A stretch of DNA of 64,000 nt from JACVRM01 sp963755085. Lineage in GTDB: Bacteria > Actinomycetota > Thermoleophilia > Gaiellales > Gaiellaceae. The notes under the pieces were generated by a model, which was given only the letters and a program-made list of their open reading frames with translations, was not told the DNA's origin and searched no databases. A program made the position numbers and the translations under genes. Shown here one piece after another: positions 35,011 to 43,757 of this stretch (position 1 is its first letter; every line of letters starts with the position of its first letter). The stretch covers positions 150,076 through 214,075 of the forward strand of contig CAVWIN010000004.1 of assembly GCA_963755085.1 (NCBI GenBank), in the 5' to 3' direction.

Positions 35011-36609
35011 ATGCGCAAGTGGCTGCCCCTCGGAATCCTCGCTGCGGCCCAGTTCATCATGGTGCTGGATTCGAGCGTGATGAACGTCTCGATCTCGCAG
35101 ATCGTCGAAGACCTGAACACGACGGTCACCGGCGTGCAGAGCGCGATCACGATGTACACGCTCGTGATGGCCGCGTTCATGCTCGTCGGCGCGAAGCTCG
35201 GCGACATTCTCGGGCGCGACCGGGCTTTCGGCCTCGGCCTGGCCGTGTACGGGCTCGGCTCGCTGATCACGTCGCTCAGCCCGAACCTCACGGTGCTGCT
35301 GATCGGCTGGTCGGGGATCGAGGGGCTCGGCGCGGTGCTGGTGATCCCGGCGATTGCCGCACTGACCGCGGCCAACTACGAGGGCAAGGAGCGCGCGTTC
35401 GCCTACGGGATGATCGGCGGCGCCGCGGGCGCGGCGATCGCGGCCGGCCCGCTGATCGGCGGCTACGTGACCACGACCTGGAGCTGGCGGTACGTCTTCG
35501 TCGGCGAGGTCGTGGTGGTGATCGCGGTGCTCATCGTGCACCGGCGCATGAAGCGCGCGCCCAAGCCGGAGCAGCCGCCGAGGCTGGACTACGGTGGCGC
35601 GGCGCTCTCGGCGGTCGCACTCGGGCTGATCGTGTTCGGGATCCTGAAGAGCAGCACGTGGGGCTGGATCAAGCCGATCGACGCGCCGACGATCAACGGC
35701 CACGAGATCACGCCGTTCGGGTTCTCGCTGGTGCCGTTCCTGATCGTCGGCGGCTTCGTCGTGCTCGGGTGCTTCCTGGCGTGGGAGGAGCGTCGCCAAC
35801 GGCTCGGCCAGAGCACGCTGCTCAACCGCGCGCTGCTGAAGATCGAGACGCTGCGGGCCGGGCTGTCCTCGCTTGCCGCGCAGCAGATGATCGTGATGGG
35901 CACGTTCTTCGTCCTGCCGGTGTACCTCCAGGTCGTGCTCGGCTTCGACGCGTTCGAGACGGGCAAGCGCCTCTTCCCGATGTCGATCTCCATGCTGGCT
36001 GCTGCGCTGACCGGGCCGAAGGTGGCGGTGCGGTTCGGCCCCCGGGCCGTCGTCCAGGTCGGCCTCGGCGCGATGGCGATCGCCGCGTTCGTGCTCGTCG
36101 GGACGATCGACGTGACCCTGCACGGGACGGCCTTCGCGGTGTCGCTCGTCTTCTTCGGGATCGGCGCGGGACTGCTCATGTCGCAGCTCGGGAACGTGAT
36201 CATGTCCTCGGCCCCGCCGGAGGAGACGAACGAGGCCGGTGGGCTCCAGGGGACGGCGCAGAACTTCGGCGCGTCCCTCGGGACCGCGCTGATCGGCTCC
36301 GTGCTCCTGCTCGGGCTGCTGAACGGGTTCAACTCGCGCATCCAGGAGAACCCGGCGGTGCCCGCCGACGTGAAGACGCAGATCGCTGCCGCAACCGAGA
36401 AGGGCATCCCGATCGTCACGACCGAGCAGGCGCACCAGGCGCTGCTCGACGCCGGGCTGAAGCCCGCCGAGGCGGACGCCGTCACGGAGGACTACGGCAA
36501 CGCGCAGCTCGATGCGTTGAAGACGTCGATGCTCGCGGTCGCGTTCCTGGCCGTGATCGCGTTCTGGTTCACGCGGCGGTTACCCGGGAGGCGGGAAAGC
36601 GTCGCCTAG
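35011..36609 (+). CDS. MFS exporter, DHA2 (14-TM) family
   Basis: A 532-residue transporter. It starts LGILAAAQFIMVLDSSVMNV, with motif D1 (LDSSVMNVS), motif A-like GAKLGDILGRDRAF and antiporter motif C-like GMIGGAAGAAIAAGPLIGGY. Fourteen hydrophobic segments can be counted, the DHA2/EmrB-QacA arrangement. Such proteins export drugs or hydrophobic compounds using the proton gradient. No regulator or membrane-fusion partner is adjacent. The frame is intact. Confidence 0.92.
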   Translation: MRKWLPLGILAAAQFIMVLDSSVMNVSISQIVEDLNTTVTGVQSAITMYTLVMAAFMLVGAKLGDILGRDRAFGLGLAVYGLGSLITSLSPNLTVLLIGWSGIEGLGAVLVIPAIAALTAANYEGKERAFAYGMIGGAAGAAIAAGPLIGGYVTTTWSWRYVFVGEVVVVIAVLIVHRRMKRAPKPEQPPRLDYGGAALSAVALGLIVFGILKSSTWGWIKPIDAPTINGHEITPFGFSLVPFLIVGGFVVLGCFLAWEERRQRLGQSTLLNRALLKIETLRAGLSSLAAQQMIVMGTFFVLPVYLQVVLGFDAFETGKRLFPMSISMLAAALTGPKVAVRFGPRAVVQVGLGAMAIAAFVLVGTIDVTLHGTAFAVSLVFFGIGAGLLMSQLGNVIMSSAPPEETNEAGGLQGTAQNFGASLGTALIGSVLLLGLLNGFNSRIQENPAVPADVKTQIAAATEKGIPIVTTEQAHQALLDAGLKPAEADAVTEDYGNAQLDALKTSMLAVAFLAVIAFWFTRRLPGRRESVA

Positions 36610-36642
36610 CTCCCCGGCGACTGATCCAGGCATTCTGCGCGC

Positions 36643-37228
36643 GTGAAGCGCGACGACTGGAATCGCCGCTACGCCGGGCTCCGAGCTGCTCTGGACCGGA
36701 GAGCCGAACCGGTTCCTGGTCGCCGAGACCGAGGCGCTGCCGCCCGGCCGCGCGCTCGACCTCGCGTGCGGCGAGGGCCGCAATGCGGTCTGGCTCGCGG
36801 AGCGCGGGTGGGACGTCACAGGCGTGGACTTCGCCGACGTCGGGCTCGACAAGGCGCGCGGGCTGGCGGCCGCCCGCGGGGTCGACCCGACGTGGGTCCA
36901 GGCCGACCTGCTCGAGTACGACCCGCCGCCCGAGGCGTTCGACCTCGTCGCGATCCTGTATCTCCAGCTCTCGGCGGACGAGCGCGCCCGGGTGCTGCGC
37001 GCGGCGGCGGCAGCCGTCGCGCCCGGCGGGACGCTGCTCGTCGTCGCGCACGACCGCAGCAACCTCGAGCACGGCCACGGCGGCCCGCAGGACGCCCGCG
37101 TGCTCGCCACGCCGGAGGAGGTGGCCGCAGATCTCGACGGCCTCGAGGTCGAGCGGGCTGCCGTCGTCGAGCGCCGCGACGGCGACCTGGTCGCGCTCGA
37201 CCTGCTCGTCCGCGCGCGCCGCCCCTGA
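36643..37228 (+). CDS. Class I SAM-dependent methyltransferase (N-terminal frameshift)
   Basis: GTG 36643 reads VKRDDWNRRYAG, then one extra base near 36679 changes frame; continuing in the corrected frame gives SELLWTGEPNRFLVAETEAL, the SAM-binding motif I ALDLACGEGRNAVWLAERGW, motif II VTGVDFADVGLDKARG and post-motifs AFDLVAILYLQLSADERARV. Total about 194 residues, normal for this tellurite-resistance/TehB-like family of small methyltransferases. Substrate unknown. Its stop overlaps the rhomboid start (TGATG), so the two are coupled. Confidence 0.85.
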
Positions 37229-37881
37229 TGGCCGCGCTTCGCGAATGGGTCCGGAGCGCGCCCGGCACGTACATCTACCTCGCCGTCCTGCTGGCGACGG
37301 CCTGGGTGCTCGACTCGGCCGGCAGCAGGCGCGCGCACCGGCTCGTGCTCGAGCGCAGCACCAACCTCCACGAGCTCGCCGTCCATCCGGTCCGAGTGCT
37401 CTTCGAGAGCGCGTTCTGGGTGGCCGCGCCGTGGAACGCGCTCGCCTGGTGCGTGCTCTTCACGCTCGTGCTCGCCCCGGCCGAGCACTGGCTCGGGACG
37501 CTGCGCTGGGTGGCCGTGCTGGCCGCCGGCCACGTCGGCGCGACCGTCATCACCGCCGCCGGCCTCTGGCTCGCCGTCCGGGCCGACGCCGTCGACCGCT
37601 CCGTGACGCACTCGGTCGACGTCGGCGCCAGCTACGGGTTCCTCGCCGTCGCCGGCGTGCTCGTCTACCGGCTGCCGCGGCGGTGGCGCGTCCCCGTCGT
37701 CGCCGGCGTCGCCGGCGGGCTGCTCCTCTACTTCGCCGTCGACCACAGCTACGCCGACGCGGGGCACCTCATCGCGTTCGCGATCGGGCTCGCGTGCTAC
37801 CCGTTGATCCCTTCTTCGCCCTGGGCCGCGGGTAGTCCCAGGACCGTGGCCGGTCGAGTGCCTCCCACTCGGGTCGTGTGA
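37228..37881 (+). CDS. Rhomboid-like membrane protein
   Basis: A 217-residue polytopic protein: TYIYLAVLLATAWVLDSAG, LFESAFWVAAPWNALAWCVL, LGTLRWVAVLAAGHVGATVI, VDVGASYGFLAVAGVLVY, AGHLIAFAIGLACY. The GASYG serine and the histidine in DAGHLIAF sit where the rhomboid catalytic dyad (GxSx and H) lies, so intramembrane proteolysis is possible, though the family is divergent. Coupled to the methyltransferase by a 1-nt overlap. Its last 113 bp overlap the convergent GNAT gene, which is unusual, and the terminal SPWAAGSPRTVAGRVPPTRV may not be authentic. Confidence 0.75.
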   Translation: MAALREWVRSAPGTYIYLAVLLATAWVLDSAGSRRAHRLVLERSTNLHELAVHPVRVLFESAFWVAAPWNALAWCVLFTLVLAPAEHWLGTLRWVAVLAAGHVGATVITAAGLWLAVRADAVDRSVTHSVDVGASYGFLAVAGVLVYRLPRRWRVPVVAGVAGGLLLYFAVDHSYADAGHLIAFAIGLACYPLIPSSPWAAGSPRTVAGRVPPTRVV

Positions 37882-38407
37882 TCGACATGACCAGGGCGTC
37901 CGTGATCCGCCCGCGGTGGCGGCGGTACGCGCGCATGACGCCCTCGCGTGTGAAGCCGCACTTCTCGTACGAGCCGATCGCGCGCTCGTTGTCGGGGTCG
38001 ACGACCAGCCCGATCCGCTCGAACAGCAGCTCGCCGAAGCCGAAGTCGACGAGCGCGTTCATGGCGTCCGTGCCGAAGCCGCGCCCGACGTAGCCGGGCA
38101 GCATGAAGATGCCGACGTCCGCGCGCATGCCGCCGCGGAGGTCGTGGAAGCCGCACTCGCCGATCACCTCGGCGGAGCCGAGCTGGCAGATGGCGAAGAA
38201 GTAGGCGGTCTCGCCGTGCTTCTTGGAGATCTCCTCCTCGAAGAAGCGGTCGGCGCCGACCTTGCCGACCGGCAGGTGGAAGCCGGTGAAGTGCGCGATC
38301 TCCCGGTCGTTGATCGCCGGCACCGTCCGCTCGAGGTCCTCGCGCTCGAGCGGGCGCAGGTAGACGCGCTTGCCGCGGATGAAGGGATTCGGGTGGACGG
38401 AAGCCAC
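37769..38407 (-). CDS. GNAT-family N-acetyltransferase
   Basis: The 212-residue protein has the RimJ/RimL-type GNAT fold: RVYLRPLEREDLERTVPAIN, GECGFHDLRGGMRADVGIFM, the acetyl-CoA loop GRGFGTDAMNALVDFGF, and the C-terminal motif DPDNERAIGSYEKCGFTREG. Such enzymes acetylate protein N-termini, drugs or metabolites. The basic tail (DYPRPRAKKGSTGSTRARSR) overlaps the rhomboid gene by 113 bp and probably includes a misread end; the true stop may come earlier. Confidence 0.9.
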   Translation of the reverse strand: MASVHPNPFIRGKRVYLRPLEREDLERTVPAINDREIAHFTGFHLPVGKVGADRFFEEEISKKHGETAYFFAICQLGSAEVIGECGFHDLRGGMRADVGIFMLPGYVGRGFGTDAMNALVDFGFGELLFERIGLVVDPDNERAIGSYEKCGFTREGVMRAYRRHRGRITDALVMSITRPEWEALDRPRSWDYPRPRAKKGSTGSTRARSRTR

Positions 38408-38441
38408 GCGGCGATTCTAAGGCCGCGTCCCAATAGAGACG

Positions 38442-38465
38442 AAAGGCCCGCAATTGCGGGCCTTT
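38442..38465. terminator. Perfect palindromic terminator
   Basis: AAAGGCCCGCAA/TTGCGGGCCTTT, 12 bp without loop bases beyond the centre, followed by TTCGTC on the plus strand. It lies after the proline-racemase-like gene (minus) and upstream of the GNAT start. Confidence 0.85.
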
Positions 38466-38543
38466 TCGTCGGAGGATTGGGCCATTCGAGTGTTGCACGG
38501 CGGCGGCCGGATCCAAAGATGATTTTTGGGGGATATCCGGGAC

Positions 38544-39517
38544 TTACCGCAGCACGAAACCCGGTGCCGAGCTCGTCGCGCGGGTCGAGCACGAAACGGT
38601 GCTCGCCGGTGCGGTAGGCGGTGCCCTCGACCTCGGTGAGGAGGCCGGCCGGCGTCTCACCGAGGATGCGGCCGAGGAACGTCGTGCCGACGATCGAGTC
38701 GTGGCGCAGGTCGTCGCCCGGCCCGAGCGCGCCGTCTGCTGCCAGCAGGGCGAGGCGCGCCGATGTCCCCGAGCCGCACGGCGAGCGGTCGATCTCGCCG
38801 TCCGCGAACACCGTCACGTTGCGCTGGTGGAGCGGGCCGAGCTCCTCGTGGAAGATGACGCCGTAGATGCCCTCCAGGCGCGGGTCCTGCGCGAACCTGG
38901 CGACCTGACTGCCGGCCAGCGCGTGCTTGATCTCGCGGCCGGCGGCGATGATCTCCGGCAGCCGGTCGGGCGTCGACGGTGAGCCCGACGCGCGCAGCTG
39001 GAAGCGACGCGTAGAGCGCGCCGCCGAAGGCGACGTCGACGGTCGTGCCGGCCGCGGGAACGTCGCGCGCGACGACCGTCGCGGGCACGTTGCGGAACGC
39101 GACCGCCTCGACGGCCCCGCCGCGCATGCGCACCGCGGCGACGACGCGCCCGGACGGGACGTCGATCGTGATGTCGACGGTGCCGTCGGCCGGCGCGGCG
39201 ACGGCGCCGGACTCGACCGCCCAGGCGCCGAGCGCGATCGTCCCGTGCCCGCACGCTGTCGAGTAGCCGTCCTTGTGCCAGAAGAGGACGCCGAGGTCGG
39301 CGCCGTCGTCGTCGGGCGGGACGAGGAAGCAGCCGTACATGTCGGCATGGCCTCGGGGCTCGTGGCACAGCAGCCGGCGCACCGCGTCGACGTCCGGCCG
39401 CGCGGCCGCCTGCTCGCGCCGCTCCGCGACGGTGCTGCCGCCGATCGGCGGGACGCCGGCGGTGACGATCCGGAACGGCTCGCCGGCAGTGTGGTAGTCG
39501 GTGGCCTCGACCTCCAC
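38544..39517 (-). CDS. Proline racemase/hydroxyproline epimerase family (two frameshifts)
   Basis: It starts at GTG 39517 (VEVEATDYHTAGEPFRIVTA). The first catalytic cysteine motif is STACGHGTIALG and the second is DRSPCGSGTSARLA, reached after a frame change near 38978; a second change near 38559 restores the end GTGFVLR at 38544. Both catalytic cysteines are present, which fits proline racemase or 4-hydroxyproline 2-epimerase rather than trans-3-hydroxyproline dehydratase, where the first is replaced. Expected length is about 323 residues. No hydroxyproline degradation genes are adjacent. The two single-base shifts could be sequence errors, since everything else is conserved. Confidence 0.85.
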
Positions 39518-39519
39518 GG

Positions 39520-39603
39520 CTAGCCGCGCAGGACGGCATCGACCAGCCGCCGGCGGAGGTCGGTGCGCGCGTAGCCGAGCTCCATCGGCGGCGCGTCGCT
39601 CAC
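39520..39603 (-). other. Possible 27-residue ORF, uncertain
   Basis: GTG 39603 to TAG 39520 reads MELGYARTDLRRRLVDAVLR after VSDAPP, just before the racemase start. It may be a leader, a gene remnant or nothing. Confidence 0.25.
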
Positions 39604-39610
39604 GGCGGGC

Positions 39611-40057
39611 TCAGTCGTGCAGCTCGACGATCGTGGCCTTCCACGCCCCTCGCGGCGCGGCGACCTCGACGGTGTCGCCGACGCGCTTGCCGATGACGGC
39701 GGCGCCGAGCGGCGAGGTCGGGGAGGCGGTGCCCGCGCCGCCGAGCGGCGAGAGCTCGACCTCGATGCGGTCGCCGATCTCGTTCTCGACGATGATCGTG
39801 TGGCCGACGTGGACGACCTCGGAGCCGGTGCCGTCGACGACGGTGGCGTTCTCGAGGCGCGCGCGCAGGATGGTGATCCGCCGCTCCAGCAGCCCCTGCT
39901 CGTTCTTCGCCGAGTGGTACTCGAAGTTCTCGGACAGGTCGCCGTAGCCGCGCGCGACGGCGATCGCCTCGACGACCTCGGCGCGCTTCGGGCCCTCCAG
40001 CTCGGCCAGGTCGGCGGCGAGCTTGTCGTACTGGGCGCGGGTCATCTCCTCGGTCAT
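39611..40057 (-). CDS. greA: Transcription elongation factor GreA
   Basis: This 148-residue protein is a standard GreA: the N-terminal coiled coil KLAADLAELEGPKRAEVVEA, the acidic tip ARGYGDLSENFEYHSAKNEQ that enters the RNA polymerase secondary channel and stimulates transcript cleavage, and the globular FKBP-like half VGHTIIVENEIGDRIEVELS and SPLGAAVIGKRVGDTVEV. Intact and probably housekeeping; the window has no other Gre gene. Confidence 0.96.
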   Translation of the reverse strand: MTEEMTRAQYDKLAADLAELEGPKRAEVVEAIAVARGYGDLSENFEYHSAKNEQGLLERRITILRARLENATVVDGTGSEVVHVGHTIIVENEIGDRIEVELSPLGGAGTASPTSPLGAAVIGKRVGDTVEVAAPRGAWKATIVELHD

Positions 40058-40080
40058 GCGGTGAGGGTAGCGTGGCGCCC

Positions 40081-40269
40081 GTGCGCAAGCCGACCCACGA
40101 AGGGGCGAAGAAGCGGGCCGAGCGTGAGCGTCAGACCGGCCTCGACCCGGGCGACGAGGCGGCGAAGTGGCTGGAGGAGCACGACCAGAAGCCGCCGCAG
40201 CCCGAATCGAAATCCCGCTTCAAGTCCAAAGAGCTTCATCGCTGGCGCCAGAGGCAGCAGAAGTCTTAG
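40081..40269 (+). CDS. Small basic protein of unknown function
   Basis: A 62-residue (GTG 40081, VRKPTHEGAKKRAE) or 65-residue (GTG 40072) hydrophilic protein, very rich in Lys, Arg and Glu, ending KELHRWRQRQQKS. Divergent from greA. No domain recognised; the codon usage looks coding, but the evidence is modest. Confidence 0.5.
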   Translation: MRKPTHEGAKKRAERERQTGLDPGDEAAKWLEEHDQKPPQPESKSRFKSKELHRWRQRQQKS

Positions 40270-40282
40270 AGCCGTCTTACCC

Positions 40283-40566
40283 GTGGGTGGTTTGCTTTGT
40301 GAGGTGTTCTACCTTCGCTACCTGCGCAGCGAGTTGATCCGTCGGCGCGCGTGGTAGCGGGAGGGCTCCTGGGAGTCGTGCTGGGCGTGCTCGCCGCCGT
40401 CGCGATCGACGCTTTCGGCCCGAGCCTGAGCGCCGGCTCGACCACGGGCGGCGCCGAGGGGGTCTTCGGGCTCGGGAGCGCGCTGTCGCGCACTGCAACG
40501 ACCGCGCGTGCTGCGCATGCAGGACGGCCGGCTGACCTCGCCTGTCCCGGCATGATCCCCCGGTGC
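40283..40566 (+). pseudogene. Possible remnant of a small membrane protein
   Basis: GTG 40283 reads VGGLLCEVFYLRYLRSELIR then RRAW and stops; in another frame directly after it, VVAGGLLGVVLGVLAAVAID AFGPSL reads as a membrane helix. The N-terminal pattern resembles the start of FtsX/MacB-type ABC permeases, but nothing downstream supports that. Low confidence. Confidence 0.3.
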
Positions 40567-41141
40567 CGGACGACCTCCCCGTCGAGGAGCTGCCCTCGCA
40601 GGCTGCCTGGGAGGAGTGGCTCGAGGAGCACCACGCGGACGCCCGCGGCGTCTGGCTGAAGTTCGCCAAGAAGAACACCGGCGTCACCACCGTCAACTAC
40701 GCCGAGGCGCTCGAGATCGCGCTGTGCTTCGGCTGGATCGACGGCCAGGTCGCCCGCTTCGACGACACCTACTACCTCCAGCGCTTCACGCCGCGGACGA
40801 AGCGCAGCAAGTGGTCGAAGATCAACCGCGAGCACATCGCGCGCCTGACGAAGGAGGGGCGCATGCGGCCGGCCGGCGTGGCGGCCGTCGAGGCGGCGCA
40901 GGCGGACGGCCGCTGGGATGCCGCCTACGACTCGCCGAGCCGGATCACCGTGCCGGACGACCTCCAGCAGGCGCTCGACGCCAACCCGAAGGCGCTCGCG
41001 TTCTTCGAGCAGCTCGACAGCCAGAACCGCTACGCGGTCCTCTATCGCACGCAGGACGCGAAGCGGCCGGAGACGCGCGCGCGGCGGATCGCGAGCTTCG
41101 TCGAGATGCTCGCGCAGGGCCGGAAGCCGCTCGACAGATAG
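40563..41141 (+). CDS. YdeI/OmpD-associated family protein
   Basis: A 192-residue protein with the YdeI family pattern: AWEEWLEEHHADARGVWLKF, VNYAEALEIALCFGWIDGQV, YYLQRFTPRTKRSKWSKINR, RIASFVEMLAQGRKPL. The group has been linked to bacteriocin protection by sequence annotation only; the molecular function is not established. Frame intact; begins with ATG-less CCG context and GTG-like start, so the N-terminal few residues are uncertain. Confidence 0.85.
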   Translation: MPDDLPVEELPSQAAWEEWLEEHHADARGVWLKFAKKNTGVTTVNYAEALEIALCFGWIDGQVARFDDTYYLQRFTPRTKRSKWSKINREHIARLTKEGRMRPAGVAAVEAAQADGRWDAAYDSPSRITVPDDLQQALDANPKALAFFEQLDSQNRYAVLYRTQDAKRPETRARRIASFVEMLAQGRKPLDR

Positions 41142-41166
41142 TTGCGCGATCAAGTATAGTGTTGGC

Positions 41167-41711
41167 ATGAACAGACAACTGCCACCGTCACCCCGATCGG
41201 GCAGGCCGAACGGCCGATCGACCCCGGCGTCGACATCGGCCACGTGCACCTGAAGACGGCCGACATCCAGCGGGTCCGCGACTTCTACGTCGGCATCCTC
41301 GGCTTCGACGTCGTCTCGCAGATGGGCGACCAGGCCCTCTTCCTCTCGGCCGGCGGCTACCACCACCACCTCGGCTTCAACACGTGGGAGTCGAAAGGCG
41401 GCTCGCCGCCCCCGCCCGGCACGACGGGCCTGTACCACGTCGCCATCCGCTACCCGACGCGCGAGGCGCTCGCCGACGCGCTCGGCCGCCTCGTCCGGGC
41501 CGACTGGCCGCTCGACGGCGCCAACGACCACGGCACGCACGAGGCGCTCTACCTCCGCGACCCGGACGGCAACGGCCTCGAGCTGGCCTGGGACCGCGAC
41601 CCGTCCGAGTGGCCGCTCGACGCCGAGGGCCACCTCCGGTTCGACCGCGGGGCGGACGTGAACCGGATGCTGCGCGAGCTGCTCGAGCTCTCCGGCGTGA
41701 GGCAGAACTAG
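41167..41711 (+). CDS. VOC-family dioxygenase-like protein (early frameshift)
   Basis: ATG 41167 reads only four codons before the frame must change to continue into TATVTPIGQAERPIDPGVDI and GHVHLKTADIQRVRDFYVGI; alternatively translation starts at GTG 41244. The body has the metal-binding VOC signature: GHVHLKT (first His), YHHHLGFNTWESKG, GLYHVAIRYPTREALADALG (second His), and LYLRDPDGNGLELAWDR (Glu). This matches the catechol-2,3-dioxygenase-like VOC group. Substrate unknown. It follows the YdeI gene by 25 bp. Confidence 0.85.
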
Positions 41712-41736
41712 GCGCAAAGCGCGGTAAAATTCAGGC

Positions 41737-42332
41737 GTGGGGCGCGCTGCGCTCGTCGCTTTCGCCGCCGCCCTCGCTCTGGTTGCCGCCGCGTGCGGCG
41801 GCTCCGGGCAGGCGGGTGGCGACACGATCTCTACGACGGCGAGCACACCCGCGAACACGGGCGGAATCGACCCGATGGCCGGCGCCTCGACGAACCCGGT
41901 CACCTCGACGGCAAGCGCGGCCGAGACGGCGCTCATGAACGGTCTCGCCGTCGGCCGGCACGAGGGCTACGACCGAGTCGCCTTCACCTTCAAGAACGCC
42001 GTCCCCGGCTACAAGGTCGCGTACGTCCAGCCCCGATCCACGAGGACGGCTCCGGCAAGACCGTCGCCGTCGACGGGTCCGCATTCGTCGAGGTACGGAT
42101 GGAGCCCGCCTCGGGCTTCGACCTCGCTACCGGCGAGGGCGTGCTCGTCTACAAGGGCCCGAAGCGGATTTCCGGCGCCGACGCGGGAACCTCGGTCGTG
42201 CAGGATGTCGTCCGCACCGGCGACTTCGAGGCCGTTCTGACCTGGACGATCGGGCTGTCCGATCCCGTCGACTTCCGCGTCCTGACCTTCGCCTCGCCGC
42301 CGCGGCTCGCCGTCGACTTCCGCAACCACTAA
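41737..42332 (+). CDS. AMIN-like domain lipoprotein, paralogue 1 (frameshift)
   Basis: GTG 41737 starts a lipoprotein signal (VGRAALVAFAAALALVAAAC, lipobox LVAAAC) followed by a Gly/Ser/Thr linker. The folded part is an AMIN-like beta domain: MNGLAVGRHEGYDRVAFTFK, GPKRISGADAGTSVVQDVVR, VLTWTIGLSDPVDFRVLTFA. One missing base near 42035 breaks the frame. It should be anchored outside the cell membrane. A close paralogue follows immediately (12-bp gap), clearly a tandem duplication. Confidence 0.82.
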
Positions 42333-42344
42333 TACGATCCCGGC

Positions 42345-42890
42345 GTGCTGCGCACCGCTGTCGTTCTCGCCGCGTGCCTGGCGCTCGTCGCCGCAGCCTG
42401 CGGCGGCTCGGGCTCGGGCTCCGGTGGGACGCTCTCGGGCGCCTCGACCGACCCGCTGACCTCCACCTCGAACGCGGACTTCTACGCGCTCATGAAGGGA
42501 CTGGCCGTCGGGCGCCACGCCGGCTACGACCGCGTCACGTTCACCTTCGACAACTTCGTGCCCGGCTACGTGATCTCGTACGTCGACCCGCCGATCAAGG
42601 AGGACGGGTCCGGCAAGACCGTGAACGTCGCCGGCTCCGACTACGTGCAGGTGCTGATGCAGCCGGCCTCGGGGTTCGACCTCAACTCCGGCGAGGGCAA
42701 GATCGTCTACAAGGGCCCGAAGCGCATCTCGGGCGCCGACGCCGGCACCTCCGTCGTCAAGGACGTCGTCCGCACGGGCGACTTCGAGTCGGTGCTGACC
42801 TGGACGATCGGGCTGGCCGACAAGGTCGGCTACAAGGTGCAGAAGCTCGAGTCGCCGCCGCGGCTCGTCATCGACTTCGACAGCGGCTGA
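42345..42890 (+). CDS. AMIN-like domain lipoprotein, paralogue 2
   Basis: An intact 181-residue lipoprotein from GTG 42345 (VLRTAVVLAACLALVAAAC, lipobox LVAAAC) with a short Gly-Ser linker. Its AMIN-like domain (MKGLAVGRHAGYDRVTFTFD, VLMQPASGFDLNSGEG, GPKRISGADAGTSVVKDVVR) aligns throughout with the upstream paralogue. AMIN domains bind cell-wall polymers in amidases and secretins; stand-alone lipoproteins of this type are common in actinobacteria with unknown roles. Confidence 0.87.
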   Translation: MLRTAVVLAACLALVAAACGGSGSGSGGTLSGASTDPLTSTSNADFYALMKGLAVGRHAGYDRVTFTFDNFVPGYVISYVDPPIKEDGSGKTVNVAGSDYVQVLMQPASGFDLNSGEGKIVYKGPKRISGADAGTSVVKDVVRTGDFESVLTWTIGLADKVGYKVQKLESPPRLVIDFDSG

Positions 42891-42911
42891 GGAGCCAGGC
42901 ACCCTGTCGGG

Positions 42912-43757
42912 GTGCCCGAGCGGACGCACGCGGAGCGGATGGCCGGCCGCGACGGGTACTTCCCGCCCGAGAGCCTGATCCGCCGGCTCGGCAACTCGCC
43001 GGTCGTTCCCTTCCTCGGCGGCGGGCCTGCCGTCCTCCTCCAGGTCGCGCACCCGCTCGTCGCCGCCGGGGTGACGCAGCACTCCGACTACCGCGACGAC
43101 CTCTGGCGGCGGCTGCTGCGAACACTGCGCGCGCTCTATCTGATGGCGTACGGGACGAAGCAGGAGGCGGAGTGGGCGGGGGAGGCCGTCCAGCGCGTGC
43201 ACGAGAGCGTCCACGGGACGCTCGCCGAGACGGCCGGCCCGTTCCCGGCCGGGACGCCGTACCGGGCGGACGACCCGGCGCTGATGCTCTGGGTCCACGC
43301 CACGCTCGTCCACTCGTCGCTCGCCGCCTTCACCCGCTTTGTGGCCCGGCTCGACGCCGCCGATGAGGAGCGGTACTACCGCGAGATGGCGGTCGTCGCG
43401 AGGCTGTTCGGCGTGCCCGACGGCGTGCTGCCGGACACGCTCGGCGAGTTCCGCGCGTACGTGGGGGAGATGCTCGGCGGCCCGGAGCTGGTCGTGACGC
43501 CGCCTGCGCGCGACGTCGCCCGGGTGATCCTGGACGCGTCGCTGCCGGCGCCGATGCGCGTGCTCGTGCCTGCGCACCGGCTCTCGACGGCCTGGCTGCT
43601 CGGGCAGCGGCTGCGCGCGGGCTACGGCCTGCGCTGGAGCCCGGTGCACGACGCGGCGCTCGCGGTCGCCGCCCGCTCCGTGCGGATCACCGCTTGGCCC
43701 GTGCTGAAGGCGGCGGCGCGCTTCGCGCCGACGGGGCCGGCTCTGGCGCGCGCCTAG
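42912..43757 (+). CDS. Oxygenase MpaB family (DUF2236) protein
   Basis: A 281-residue protein from GTG 42912. Family features: RDGYFPPESLIRRLGNSPVV, GGGPAVLLQVAHPLVAAGVT, HESVHGT, and DPALMLWVHATLVHSSLAAF, with several conserved histidines (HPLVA, HGT, WVHATLVHS) that in MpaB/Lcp-like proteins coordinate a heme. Members include latex-clearing and mycophenolic acid pathway oxygenases, so an oxidative role is likely, but the substrate is unknown. Its stop lies at the left direct repeat of the IS110-like element. Confidence 0.88.
   Translation: MPERTHAERMAGRDGYFPPESLIRRLGNSPVVPFLGGGPAVLLQVAHPLVAAGVTQHSDYRDDLWRRLLRTLRALYLMAYGTKQEAEWAGEAVQRVHESVHGTLAETAGPFPAGTPYRADDPALMLWVHATLVHSSLAAFTRFVARLDAADEERYYREMAVVARLFGVPDGVLPDTLGEFRAYVGEMLGGPELVVTPPARDVARVILDASLPAPMRVLVPAHRLSTAWLLGQRLRAGYGLRWSPVHDAALAVAARSVRITAWPVLKAAARFAPTGPALARA

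Noticed and set aside
34077..37835. Very long plus-strand frame of 1,252 codons across three genes
   Set aside because: It is a shadow of the phosphotransferase, MFS and methyltransferase genes, with repetitive Arg/Gly/Ala composition and no family motifs.
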